The notes under the pieces: model-generated
What the model was told of the DNA's origin: nothing
Databases searched by the model: none
The model's input: only the letters and a program-made list of their open reading frames with translations
Assembly (NCBI GenBank): GCA_949357655.1
Contig: CASHTG010000017.1
Coordinates: 1,612,001 to 1,676,000, forward strand
Direction of reading: 5' to 3'
DNA from: Parascedosporium putredinis
Lineage: Eukaryota; Ascomycota; Sordariomycetes; Microascales; Microascaceae
Length of the DNA: 64,000 bases
Translations under genes and position numbers: made by a program
Shown here: positions 12,137 through 24,232 of the stretch, piece by piece
Numbering within the stretch: the first letter of the stretch is position 1
Layout of the letters: each line of letters opens with the position of its first letter

Positions 12137-13846
12137 TTAGTGGGGGAAAGGCTTGCCGAGGTGCACGGTGACGGACTTGCTCTCGGTGTAGTTGGCCAGG
12201 GCAGCCTCGCCCAGCTCTCGGCCGATACCCGACTCCTTGAAACCGCCAAACGGAACCTGGTACGAGAGGACGTTGTAGCAGTTGACCCAGACGGTACCGG
12301 CCTTGATGGCGTTGGACACCTTGATGGCCGTGGTGATGTTCTTGGTGTGCACGGCGGCCGCGAGACCGTAGTTGGTGTCGTTGGCAAGGTGCACGACATC
12401 CTCGGCATCCTTGAACTTGGCAATGGCGCAGACGGGGCCAAAGATCTCCTCCTTCATAATCTTCATGTCGGGAGTGACGTTGGAGAAGATGGTGGGCTTG
12501 ATGAAGTAGCCCTTGTTGCCGAGGCGCTCGCCACCAGTCTCGACGGTGGCGCCCTCGCTCTTACCGCTCTCAATGTAGCCCATGATGCGGTCAAACTGGA
12601 GCTGAGACACCTGGGGGCCCTGGAACACGCCCTCGTCGAAGGGGTCGCCCACCGTCGTCCTGTTGGCCCTCTCCTTGAAGGCGGCGAGGAACTTGTCGTA
12701 GATGGTCTCCTGGACAAAGATACGGGTACCGGCGCAGCAGCACTGGCCGTGGTTGTAGAGGATACCAAAGTTGACCCACTCGATGGCGTGCTCGATGTCG
12801 GCATCGTCAAAGATGATGTTGGGCGACTTGCCGCCGAGCTCGAGCGTCACCTTCTTGAGGTTAGAGTCGGCAGCGGCCTTCATGATGGTACGGCCAACGG
12901 GGGTGGAGCCGGTGAAGGCCACCTTGTCGATGTCCATGTGAGAAGAGACGGCGGCACCGGCCGTCTTACCGAAACCAGAGACGATGTTGAGGACACCGGG
13001 GGAAGCCGGCCTCCTTGACGAACTGGGCGAAGACGAGAGCAGAGAGGGGGTCTGCTCGGCCGTCTTCATGACGACGGTGTTACCGGTGGCGAGGGCGGGG
13101 CCAATCTTCCACGCGAACATGAGCAGAGGGAAGTTCCAGGGGATAATCTGACCGCAGACACCGATCTAGAAAGAAGGGGAAAAAGAGGTAAGTAAATGTT
13201 TCCGAAAAGAAAGAAGGCTGGATATGGGTAACTAGATGGGGAGAAGACACGTACGGGCTCCTGGCGGGTGTAGTTGAGCATTTCGGGGCTGACATCGATG
13301 GTCTTGCCGTGAATCTTGTCCGCCCAACCACCATAGTATCGGATGGTGCCGACGACGGCACCGACATCGCCCTTAGCGTTGGTAATAGACTTGCCGTTGT
13401 CGAGAGACTCGACGGCAGCGAGGAGATCGAGGTTGGCCTCGGCAATGTCGGCGAGCTTGAGGAGAAGCCTGCCGCGCTCGTTGGGAGTGGTCTCGCGCCA
13501 GCCGCCGTTGAAAGCGGCACGGGCAGCCTTGACGGCGAGGTCGACGTCCTCCTCAGTACCTTCGCACACCTGGCAGATGACCTCCTCGGTGCTGGGGTTG
13601 ATGACGTCAAACTTTTGCTTCTTGACACCCTCGACAAACTCGTTGTTGATGAAGCTGTTGCGTTGCAAAAAAAGGTCGCGCTGGTTAGTTACATGGCCAA
13701 AGGGAAACCTCTCCAACGAGAATTCGTGCGTTGCGACCCACCGGGGCGCGGGGCGGGGGAGAGGCAGCGGTAGCCTAGGACTTACAGGCCGATGGGCTGC
13801 TTGAAGGGGCCCGTGACGGGGTCTCGAGATCGACGGTGAGAGTCAT
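12137..13846 (-). CDS. aldA: Aldehyde dehydrogenase (NAD(P)+), AldA type, frameshifted as read
   Basis: Oxidises aldehydes such as acetaldehyde to acids. Three exons on the minus strand: 13846-13786, 13654-13255 and 13165-12137. Hallmarks are the Rossmann-fold segment IIPWNFPLLMFAWKIGPALA, FTGSTPVGR (cofactor binding), ELGGKSPNI with the general-base Glu, GQCCCAGTR with the catalytic Cys, EEIFGPV and PFGGFKESG. Three homopolymers look short. The C run at 13821-13818 lies in codons 10-12. The runs at 13050-13046 and 13002-12998 form a compensating pair that scrambles about 16 residues of the expected segment LSALVFAQFVKEAGF. Replacing one, one and two bases gives 498 codons, the standard class length. 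No signal peptide is seen, so it is probably cytosolic. It is divergent from tbf1 across 4.4 kb. Confidence 0.96.
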
Positions 13847-14043
13847 TGTGGCGATTGGGTATTGGGAGACAAGAAAGAAACACAAAAGCTAGACAGGTGG
13901 GTATAAAGAGAGGTTGTTTGAGAGACGAGGAGGGTATTTGGAAGAAAAAAGGGTGGGGAGGAGCTCGTATGGGGAAGTAGTGAGGAGAAGGATGAAGGTC
14001 AAGAGACAAAGGGCACTCGAGGTGTGGAGGGAAGCCATGCTGT

Positions 14044-14049
14044 TATATA
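14044..14049 (-). promoter_or_regulatory. Candidate TATA box of aldA
   Basis: TATATA lies about 200 bp upstream of the aldA start codon on the minus strand, in otherwise GC-rich DNA. The position fits a core promoter with a 5' leader of roughly 150 nt. There is no other support. Confidence 0.3.
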
Positions 14050-14582
14050 CTCGTTACTCGTGCAGAGTGCAGAGTGCCATGACACACGATGGGGACAATC
14101 GCCTCGTTCGCTGACGCTGGGGGTAGCGACTTGGGCTGAGGGTCGTACCTTCCCTTGACGTACGTGGTACACCCGGGTGAAGGCGGGGCTCTTTGGCGGA
14201 TTGATCACCAATGATTCGGGATCGGTCCTAAAGAGGGGGAGCTCTAACTCGGGGTGTCTCGAACTGGGTGTGGGGGACAGGGGGTGGGTGCTTCGGAATC
14301 ATGGACGGTGGCTACGCGCGCTTTGGAGGGTTGTACACGGCTCCGGGGCGGGGGAAAGGGAGAGCATGGCTGTAGAGGGGGAGGGAACAACAAGAAAAAA
14401 GGGGATCCATGATACTGGTGTGTGGAGGAAGGGGGACGGAGAAAGGGATCAATCCATCCATGGCCGAACGTCGACGGTGGCTTTGTGGGGAAAGATGAGC
14501 TTTAGCTCCGCGAAAAAGGTCTCCAATCGGGCAGTGCACCGCGCGAACATATCACCAAACTCCTCGACATACACATCTACAC

Positions 14583-14621
14583 GTACACACACACACACAT
14601 ACACAGTCTCTCTCTCTCTCT
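14583..14621. repeat. Compound microsatellite (AC)n then (TC)n
   Basis: An AC dinucleotide run is followed within ten bases by a TC run. It lies in the aldA/tbf1 intergenic region and has no apparent coding role. Confidence 0.8.
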
Positions 14622-17572
14622 GACGGTCTCTCTCACCCTTGTGCTCGCCCTTGTTCCTCGCCCTCACACTCACGCGCATACGCATACGGTTGGGCTTCGG
14701 AGGAAGGAAAGAGAAGGGCAGAAGGGGAAGGAAAGGGGGGCGAGTATGGAGACCATGTGGAGTGGCGTTCCGCAGGTGGCAGTTGAGGTTCGTCACTGTT
14801 TTTTTCCAACGTTTTTCGTCGCCCCGCCACCCAAAATTGACCCGCGAGTCCGCGAGTTGGCAATGGCCATGTTTGGCCAGATCAAGACGTCGAAGGGGGA
14901 AGAGGAGGAGGAGGTTCTCGATGTTCTTGCGCTCTCCACAAAACAGCTATCTTAGCGCCGCTGGGAGAGGGTCATTTACCTGCTCCGGGTGCAAAGCTAG
15001 CAGCGCCAGGATTAATTTCCAGTGTATCAGGTACATCGCGGACTTTGATGGCGGGATTGGCAACACACACAGACACAAAAATGTTGATTAAAACGGGCCT
15101 CCTCCATCTTGTGAAGATCGCCCATTGGGAAGCTTCCGTCCGGGCTGACTACAAGTACGATTTCTAAAGTGCTTGCTCACAAATCCTAGTGCTTCCAAGT
15201 CCTTCTATTTGCTCTCCAAGTGCTCGAGATATGCGCCGGGAGAGTGAGCTAAAATGCGGGGTAGCATCGAAACTTGATGTCTACGGACCCCCGACATCTA
15301 CTTCGTAGTATCCCTACTGGAATGGAGTGTACGCATCGACGCTCGGGGAGCCTCAACTTACACACGGCGTGCACACGAAAGAAGAAGAGGATGGAATTAC
15401 ACTCGGAGACTTGGTCACTTTGTCCAGCTTACAGATGATGGGCTCAATTCGTTGATGACTCTCCAAGATCGGGCTTCCTGGTCGACACTGGTCCAATGTA
15501 CGGGTGGACGGAAAGGAAGAACAGCTTCAAACGCTGAACTCATGCCATTGGCTGCTGTATGCGAAACTAGAAGCACTATGAAAAGAAAAGGAAAAAGATG
15601 GAAAGAAAAAAGATTGAGATGCTCGGTGGTTGTTGTCATTTGCATTTCTCGATGTTTCAATGGCGTCGTCAACCAGGTCCTGTCCTTCAACGTTTTGATA
15701 ACCCGAACCAGCCGACCCCTCCAACCCTTCCCACGTTAGCGTTCCTGGTACCGATACCTCTGGCGGGAGGATCAGTGGCGATCTCGGTTGCCTGTCAACA
15801 GGCGTCGGCATTTTTCCACGAAGTACCCCGAGTACCGAGTACCGTGACTGGGCCAGCTCCGGCCGAGCCCATCCAAAGTCCATGATGCTCCTTGGCTCCA
15901 TGCGAGGTCAGCCAGCACGAGGCACAGCTTTCTTTTTAGACAGACGCCAAAGCTACCCCAAATGGGCGGCGCGCTGGACCCACGGGTCGCTCTGCGCTTT
16001 GCCAGCTTGGTGGCAACAACTTTCTCGACAGCGCCAATATTTGATATGGGCGGGGATTTGGCTGACCCTTGGCTTGAGGAACGTGAACAGTGCCTTGGTA
16101 ATAGGCTTGGTAATGTTTGGCAGTGACCATTGAACATTGAAACCCTTTCTCCAGAGCTCGCCCCTTGTGCCTGTGCTGGCCCCGAGGCTCCAGTCCCTTG
16201 GGCAACCACGTCTCAATAAACCCAAGGACTCACCCCGCCCACCCCGCCAATTTCTCTCTCTTCGCACAGGGGTGGGGAAGGGGGTAGGAGGGGCTCGGGC
16301 TAATCCTGTAGCGAAATCTCCTGTTCGTCGCCTTGCTCGAGGGGGCATGCGGTTTTTTCTTTCTTGTTCAAACGCTGCAGAGCGGAAAGATGGCCGGACA
16401 TGAATCAACCCGTCAATTCAATGGAAGAGCTCGTTTTGGTCCTCCTACTCTTCTTCGTAGGATCACGTCTATCGAAAAGCCCGTCGAGTGCTGCATATTT
16501 TTGTCGCTTCACACCTGCCTTTCCCCTCTTTTTTTCCCTCCTTCTTCATTAGCTCGACTATCAACGTTCCTCCCTCATCCCCCTTTCACTCTGTACTCTC
16601 CCGTATTAACCCTTTTTTGCGTCTCTGAGCCATGGCCCTAGAACTAACATCGGACGATCCATGTAGCATGCGTCGCAACCTGCATCTTGTCATCTCCTTG
16701 CGCGAGTCTTGCAATGTTGGGGATTTTTCCGTATCCCCGAACATGTCGAGCTAAACTAGGCTGGATTTCGGAAAGTGAGGTCACGCCTGGTCCTCTCCGC
16801 CGGGCACGAACCATGATACGTTGACCTTTTCGTCCAAGGGGACCCGCAGCATTGACGCACCTGGCTGACAGCCAACTCCTCCCCTCGTTCAAACCAAAAA
16901 GAAAAAAAAAAAAAAGAGACTTTTTCATAATCTCAGGGATCTCCCAGGGTGCTCGACGTGCCCGTCGTCCGTTCTGCATGCATGCGGCTTACACGGGGAG
17001 AGGGAGAAGAAAAAGGGGAAATTCCCGGGGCCACCGTGATCTGCCTTTTATCTCGGTGCGGGGAGATCTGGGGTTGGTGATGTTCAACAGCTTTCTCCAA
17101 CTTTTGACATTGCGTGCGGCTGATTCTGAGTTTCTTCTTCGTATGGTAAGCGTAGAGATAAGTTCTTCTACTTCAACCCCTGGGGCTTCCCCGGATTCTT
17201 AGCTTGAACCTCGCAACTTTCTTTTTCTTTCCTTTTCTCCCGCGGCTTTTAGATCTCTCAATGGGAAGCCGTGGGAAGCAAGCCATGTAAACAAGGGCGG
17301 TTCTTGCATGCTGCCACTGCCCCCCATGACGAAACGCTGAAGAGAAGGAAGGGAGTGTGTCATCTGCTTGAACCTTGACGCGGTTCGAAACAAACGAACA
17401 TGGCGGCATTCCACCCCTCCTTCCAGGCGACCTGTTGTGTCAGTAGCAAGCCCATTGTCTTTTGATGGCTGTTCACTGCAATCACCTCTTTCAAGCATGC
17501 TTTCATCTATAGATGCCTTATGTGATGAGAAGGAAGAAGTCTTGCTGACCCTTAAACATGGTTGTTAAGGAT

Positions 17573-17755
17573 ATACGACTTTCTCCTTATTATATAAGCG
17601 TTGTTTTTAGTAGTTCACTAACAGTATTTATATAGTTTGAAAATAGTAGTACAATAAAATTTGAGGTTCATATTCTCAACCTCTCCTAATCTAATTCTGA
17701 ACAAAGAGAAATAGCAATTTGTTAATAAAAATTCCTTCTGATCTGGTGCTATGTG
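17573..17755. other. AT-rich island in GC-rich surroundings
   Basis: About 180 bases dominated by A and T (for example TTATTATATAAG and TTGTTAATAAAAATT), bordered sharply by GC-rich DNA. There is no open frame or terminal repeat. It could be a small remnant of a RIP-mutated repeat or a matrix-attachment-like segment; the sequence alone does not decide. Confidence 0.4.
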
Positions 17756-18306
17756 TTATTCTGGCTGTCGCGAAACCATTTATCTCCTCCTAGCTTTTCA
17801 CACGCGTGCTTCCACGGTTGGACGAAGCGTTCCCAGCTGCTAGTAAAAATCGGGATGGGTCGATGGGTCCAGTCCCTCATGTGAATTGGGAGTGAGAGGG
17901 CAAAATTTCTTCGCCTTGACCGCCTTCCAAACTTTTCTTATCGTTGTTATCGATCCCGCCGCCAAACAAAGCGCCCCCGCCGACCGAGGAAGAGAGAATC
18001 GCATCCGTCGTCGCAAAGCGCCTGCACATCTATCATTGCCGCGGCCTCACCACGCATCACCCAGGAAGGTCCGCCTCTGCCTCTTGCCTGGAATATCTCT
18101 TTCTTTTCTGCCTCCCTTTCCTGGCACCGACAGCAAAAACCTTTTTCCTGCGGTGGCCCGCGACGTGATCCGCGCCTCCCAGACCATGGCTTAAACTAGG
18201 CCGATCCTCTCTCTTTCTCTCTTCTTTAGAAACTTGACCCCATCGCCGAATTATAGACAGTGAGAAAACAAAAATTACAGAGACCTCGTATCTCGACGCA
18301 AGAAGC

Positions 18307-21300
18307 ATGTCTGAGGATGCGGTGGCGGCAGCCGCGACGGCCGCCGATGTCCTCCAGAACACCCCTATCCCCGAGGCAGAGGCTCCTCAACGTCGGCCGG
18401 CCTCGAAGTGCAGCCGCTCGTCGCGACCAGTTTCGAAACCGCTGCCGCGGACCAGTTGCTTCAATCACTTACCGGCGCATCGATAGATCCTTTGCCCTCT
18501 GAGCCTCCTTTAACAATATCTCCCACCCAGGGTCCCGCGACTAGCGTGGCACAAACCCCCTACGAACCCTCCAGCGGCTGTGCCCCGAGCTCCCGAATCA
18601 GACTTGGACGTGGACCGGAAAGATGGCCTCTTGGGGGACGCGTCGAAAGGTGTCGCGAATACAGTGGCCGCCGCGACGCCTGCCGCCAATTCCCTACTTG
18701 ACCAATTACCCACCACCCACTCCGCCGCCCAACACTCGATGCCGCCGCCTAGTCTCCCCGTTCCTCCCTCACCGATAAAACGAGCCGCATCCCCCGCGCC
18801 CGAAGAACCTGCCCCGAAGCGCATAAAGACGGAGCCCATAGACGAAACAAGCGTCCTCTCCCCGAGCCCTCTGAGCAGTCAGGCGAACGCGATGCTTACC
18901 ACCGCCGCCCCCGTCTCCTTACCATCTCCGGCTGTATCAGCCGCCCCTACCATGACGGCAGCCGTGGCTGCAGTTGGAGCCTCACCCGTCGCCGCACCCG
19001 TAGCCATCCCCTCTGTACCCCAAACCCTTCCAGCCGCCCCCTCTACTCCCCTTCCCTCTATCGAAAAGTCGCCGTCCGTGAAGCTTGAGCCGGGCAAGGA
19101 GACTGCCACCCCAGAGCCAGCCAAAGAACAACCAACCCCAGACTCGCAAGCACCCACGCCCAGGGCTGCGGCACACCCGAGGAAACGTAGGAGAATGCTC
19201 GAGGCACCTGCCCAGGCGCTTCGCGGCATGAACATGCAGCTCTTGGGTATAACGGTACGTTTCCACCTTGTCTCCGCGGGTTTTGCATCCACCCTTTCCT
19301 TTGTTTTGTCCCCTTTTTTTCTTTTCTGGTGCTGACGTCGGTGGCGACCTCAGGCTGTCCAAGTTCTCGAGTGGCTATCGCAAGAGCCTTTTGAAGAGTC
19401 CATCGACGCTCTGCGGGACCTAGACTCGGATTTTTACGCCTCGTATAGCTTCAAAGTTACGCAGTTTGAGCAGGCGTGGAGGAATTTCTCTCAGACCGAG
19501 GAGGACTTACTTGAGTGGCGAAAGCTCGGTCTCGACGATCAGAAACACCGGAAGACGGTGCGGCTGGCAAATCTCACGCGGTTTGGCATCGACTTGTTTT
19601 CCGAGGATGAGACATATCTCCCTACCCTTCACGACCGGTTCTTCAAGGTGTTTGTCTATGGCACGAGAAAGTTCACCATCGACCATTCCAACCTACTGCT
19701 GGAACTCAAGACCCAGCTAGCGCTGTACCTCTTGACGGAAAACAAGACGGAAAAGACGCCAACCGATGTATTACACGAGGCCTTTGTCGAGGGGCTCGAG
19801 GCAAAGCTCAAGGAACGGAGCTGGAACCTGGACAGTTTCGACGATGAGTACGCCATGTTGACCTCGGCAGAGATTAGAATGTCACTCTTACTTCAAGAAT
19901 ATGAGGAGAGTGGCAATAACGGTGCGTGTGGCAATGTCCCCCAACACACAATGAGATTTTCCCCTTCCCCCAGAAGCTAACGTGTCGATAACCCTTATGT
20001 ATAGCCCAAGTGCTCATGGACCGATATCCTCCCGATTCTTTACTACGGCAGCTGGGATCCTATATTCACGGCGAGCTCGTAGCGCATGCCGATCATTGCC
20101 AGACCCTCGCGGTGAGCGCTAGAACGGTCGGAAAGCAGCAGGTTGTGACGCATCGTAGCGTCTCGCTCCAGGACGATGATGACTACTGGCAGAAGACGAG
20201 TGGTTTCATCGCCGACCAAGTCAAGGCTCTCTTGGCCGAGGTCAAAGACCCGAAACCCGCGGCGGCCGATACGAAAACGGTTGAAGCCACATCCGGAGCC
20301 CAGAGCGCCACTCCTGCCACTACTCCGGCGGCTACTCCTGCAGCCACTCCAGCAGGCGCGGAGGCGCAGGCATCCACGGCGGGCAACACGCCGCAGCCTC
20401 AGGAAGCCGCGGCTTCGGCACCGAACGCCGATGTGAAGCCCTTGAGCGAGGCGGTGCTAAACGGTATCGGCACGGAACTTGGGCTCATTCGTCAGTTCAT
20501 CAACCAAAAGATCACCGTCCGAGAGGCCGAACTTGCTCGAGCTTCCTTGCCTGCCACAACTGCTCCGGCACCGGCGCCAGTCCGTAAGTCATGTGAACGA
20601 GGCTCTCCCTACCGACAGCGCTTGTTGTCTCTTTTTTTTTCCAGATACTAACATGCAGTTAGACCACGATGCCACAGCGCAAAACCTCTATCTTCTCAAG
20701 ACGGCGCAACTCCCTCAAGCGCAGCAACCGCCGTTTGCTCACCAACTCCCAGGGGCCACCGCTCCTGGGCAAGCTCCCACCGGACCTCCTCTGGTACCCA
20801 TGCCTGGCCATGCCCAGGCCCACCTCCAAGGGCACGCGCTACCACACGGCGGCCTCCCTCAGGTTCCCAACCACGGGCCCGGCCTTGCCCCAGGCCACGG
20901 ACGAGGAACGGCGGCACCCGGAGAACTACCACCCAACCAAACATGCCCTACTTCGATACTCTACGACAAGGCAAGGCAAGCAGCGCTTTCCAAGTCGACG
21001 GCGCATACGCGAAGGGAAGGCATACATTCGACTCGTCGGCCCTGGACTCCCGAAGAAGAAAAGGCCCTTATGACTGGCCTGGACATGGTCAAGGGACCGC
21101 ACTGGAGTCAAATTTTGAGCTTGTTTGGTCCCAACGGTACCATATCCGATGTTTTGAAGGACCGCACGCAGGTCCAGCTCAAGGACAAGGCGCGAAACCT
21201 GAAACTGTTCTTCCTCAAGACGCAGTCCGAAATGCCATACTACCTGTCTGCTGTTACAGGTGAACTAAAGACGCGTGCTCCCAATCAAGCCGCCCGCAAG

Positions 21301-22344
21301 GAGGCGGAGGAGCGGGCGAGGTTGAGCAGAGAGGAGGACCAGGCCAAGGCGCAAGGTCTCCTCGGGGTCTTTCCGGAAATATGCACAACCCCGGCCAAGT
21401 CGGCGCGCAAGGCCAGGCAACCGCCGCAAGCTTGGCGCGGCAGCAGCCATCGGGGTCGTCACGCCCGCGCAAGCCGCCCTCGCCGCCCAGATCACGACGC
21501 CGGCTATGGCACAGGGCCAAGCTCAATCGGCGGCGGCCCAGAGACCCTACAGGCGTCTCCGGCCACCTCGAATACCCCCTCGGCGCATGGGCCGACGCCA
21601 AACTCTACGCCGGTGACGGTTACGCCATCCCCTAGGCCGGTGACCACGCCGGCGGCCGCTATGCAGAACGCTACGGCCGCTTCCACCGCGGCACAAGTAA
21701 GCGGGGCCCTCCGCGCGAGCATCGCGCAACAGCTCAAGTCGGCATCGGGGAGCCCGGCGCCTCCCACGCCAGCGGCCCCTGCTGCAACGCCGGCTCCTCC
21801 GCATTTCCCCGCCCATTCGGCGCCGGCTTTGCCTGTCCAGGCCCAAGCAGCCCAGCAAGGGGCGGCAACGGCGCCGCCGCAGAGCAGACCCTCAGGCGGC
21901 GCCCCGAGGCCGGTTCAGACGCCAGCCCAGGCGTCGGCCGTGCATGCATCGGCGCAGGTCCCGGCTCCCGCGCCGAGGGCCGCGCCGACTACGCCGGCAA
22001 CAGCGGCTGCTGCGTCGGCCACGACGGCCGCGACCGCGATGGCTTCTATCCCGGCACCAATCTCGACACCTGGGATGATGCAACCCATCAAGATGCCGAA
22101 CCTGCCACTTTCCGCGTCGACCCTGACGAATTTCCCGCCTTCGACGTCCTCGGCGCACCAGAACGCGCTCCACTCGCTCGCGACGTCGCGCATCTCGACG
22201 CCGCCGGTGACGCTGTCGCAGTCGTTCCCGACATCGACGATACCGGCGAATCTGTTCTCGCGAGTGACGGAGGCGGAGGCGACCAACGCGGCGCTTCTCG
22301 AGAGGCTGCGGGCCGAGATGACCAAGGAGGCGAGGTCGAGCTAG
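18307..22344 (+). CDS. tbf1: Telobox Myb factor Tbf1 (TRF-like), with long C-terminal tail
   Basis: Double-stranded TTAGGG-repeat binding protein of the Tbf1/Taz1/TRF type, acting at telomeres and as a general promoter factor. Exons: 18307-19254, 19354-19921, 20005-20583 and 20645-22344, about 1265 codons. The order is a low-complexity Ala/Pro-rich N-terminus with a basic patch (PAPKRIKTEP); the fungal TRF dimerisation domain (about residues 305-545, from LLGITAVQVLEWLSQEPF to RYPPDSLLRQLGSYIHGE); an Ala/Pro linker; and one Myb domain near residues 830-890. The Myb begins RRPWTPEEEKALMTGLD and ends in the telobox RTQVQLKDKARN, essentially the yeast Tbf1 form. An unusual tail of about 370 Ala/Pro/Ser/Gln residues follows. 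The frame breaks near 18384-18389 and 18566-18571, and probably three times between 21375 and 21550; corrections net to zero. DNA-binding identity is confident; tail sequence is not. Confidence 0.92.
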
Positions 22345-24232
22345 AGGCATATCCTTCCGAAACCATCCGAGGCAACGGCGAGGGAAATCGTGGCGGTGAC
22401 GAGGCTTGAGAGACAGAGGTCAAAGGGTTCCAAGGGCAAGGAAACGTGAGGGCACGATACGACAAGAGACGTGTCCTACCCTTGCCTCGAGCTCAAGAGT
22501 TGTATTTTCGGCGTGTGTGTAGAAGAGGCGATATTTGATACTTGTTATAATTTAGATGGGAAAAGGAAAGGGACGTTTTCGGATACCGGGCCACCTGCCA
22601 CTTTGTTTTCCTTACGGAGGCGGCGCCTTTTTCTTTGCTTTCCCTTTTCTTTTTAGGGTTTCACGGGCGCGGCGAAACAAGAAACCAGGCAGGAGGTTTT
22701 CCATCATCGCTATTGTCTTGGGTCTTTTTTCTATCTTGCTTTTTACTTTGATACGAGGACTAGCAAGCGATACCTTTTTTAGAGTAGTAAACAACACTCC
22801 TCGGCACACGAGTGATGTTTTAGGGCGCTGGGGGAAAGAGGGTGATTCTCTTTTCTAGAACCCGGTTGTCCTCCATTTCAAGAGACCCAAAAGTTGAATC
22901 ATCTAGCGGAGCGTGTCGTTTTTGTGAGGGGTGGTGATGGAGTTGAACGGTCTACTAGGTTGACTGACTGACATCAATGGCTACAGGTCCCAACTCGCAT
23001 GTCTATATCTTGATGCCGCACCGAAGATAGAGACTGAAGTGTTTTTTATATATTCACTTTCTCTCCTTTGTTCTCCACGAAACATAGCTGCCAAGGTTGC
23101 TCGTGTAGGGCTCTTGAAGGGCTAGGTTGGGTGTGTGGTACGAGAAGAGGAGATGCTGCCCGGTCAAAGGGTAATAGGCTCTTTGTCCCTCTAAGAAGAA
23201 GATGCATGTGCTCTGAGCTCACTACCGGAGCTTAGGGGTAGAGGAGGCGCGCAGATTCCCGGGATATCGTCACTGGAAGGCGGTCTGCCACGCATACGGG
23301 ATGGTGGCAGGGTGCAAGGACAAACTGGGATCGTCCAGATCCTCCCGACCCATCTCCTTTTCTCACCAGTACCTTTTCCACCTACGTATACTATACCTTG
23401 AGAGGAGGGAGGGACCACCGGTGAGAGCAAACACGCGTCACGAGGGCCTTGGTCCCGCTCGGCAGCTGGGGGAGCGTGATGGGGTTGTTTCTCTTCGCGG
23501 GATCCAAGTCAGTCACGTTTATGATTCTGGAGGAGGGGAGACTCTTCCGTTTGTTTGCGGACGAGGGCAGGATTTAGTCCTGTTTTTGTTTTTTGCTTCT
23601 TTTCGTGGGCCAAGGTAGGCATCTGGAGGAGGGAGATGGAGCGTTGGGGGTTGGAAACAGGAGCAGACCTTGTCGAGGCGTACGGCGGGATGCGGGCTGC
23701 CGTCGCCACATCAGGAGTCGGTATGTGTGATTCGTGGACGGTGGGATGACCGGGACCACGGCAGGTATCACATAGAAAACCTTTTTGCCTTTTTCTCTTT
23801 TCTCTTTTCGCTTCTCCGCTTCATGTTCCTCTGTAATTTTGTAGGTGGAGTTTGGGAATGGAATGAGAGGCGTGTGGTACAAGGAGGGACTAGGTGTTTC
23901 GAGTAACACGGATCATTGCTGAGTTGTTTAGAGAAGAGGAGGGGAGGGTAGGGGTATATATAAAGTGGCGGAGAAGGGAATGTTTGATTGCTCATCTTGA
24001 TTCGAGAGCATACAAGAAGGAGATGCGCTCTTCAAGTTCCTCCGAGATCTTTTCTCTCTTTACCGTCGTATTTTCTCATTCTCTTGTTCACCTACGACGA
24101 GACCGCGTTTCCTTTTGAAGACTAACAGCGGCGTCTTTAGCTCTCAAGAGGTGTCGGTATCGGTAAACGAGAGAGACAGAAGCTAGTTAAGGAGGACAGC
24201 ACACAGCGCCACCGCTCAACCAGGCCAGGGCC
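22345..24232. other. Intergenic region between tbf1 and the Cys/His-repeat gene
   Basis: About 1.9 kb between two genes on the same strand. The first part should be the tbf1 3' UTR and the last few hundred bases the next promoter. No gene, RNA or notable repeat was seen. Confidence 0.5.

Larger units (their letters stand above)
13847..18306. other. Intergenic region between divergent aldA and tbf1
   Basis: About 4.4 kb with no supported gene. It contains the aldA 5' flank with a TATA candidate, an (AC)n/(TC)n microsatellite pair near 14583-14621, and an AT-rich island at about 17573-17755. The tbf1 leader begins near 17900. Open frames are short and lack family motifs. Confidence 0.45.

Noticed and set aside
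12080..13018. Long plus-strand open frame of 312 codons opposite aldA
   Set aside because: Antisense shadow of the aldehyde dehydrogenase caused by GC-rich codon use; no domain.
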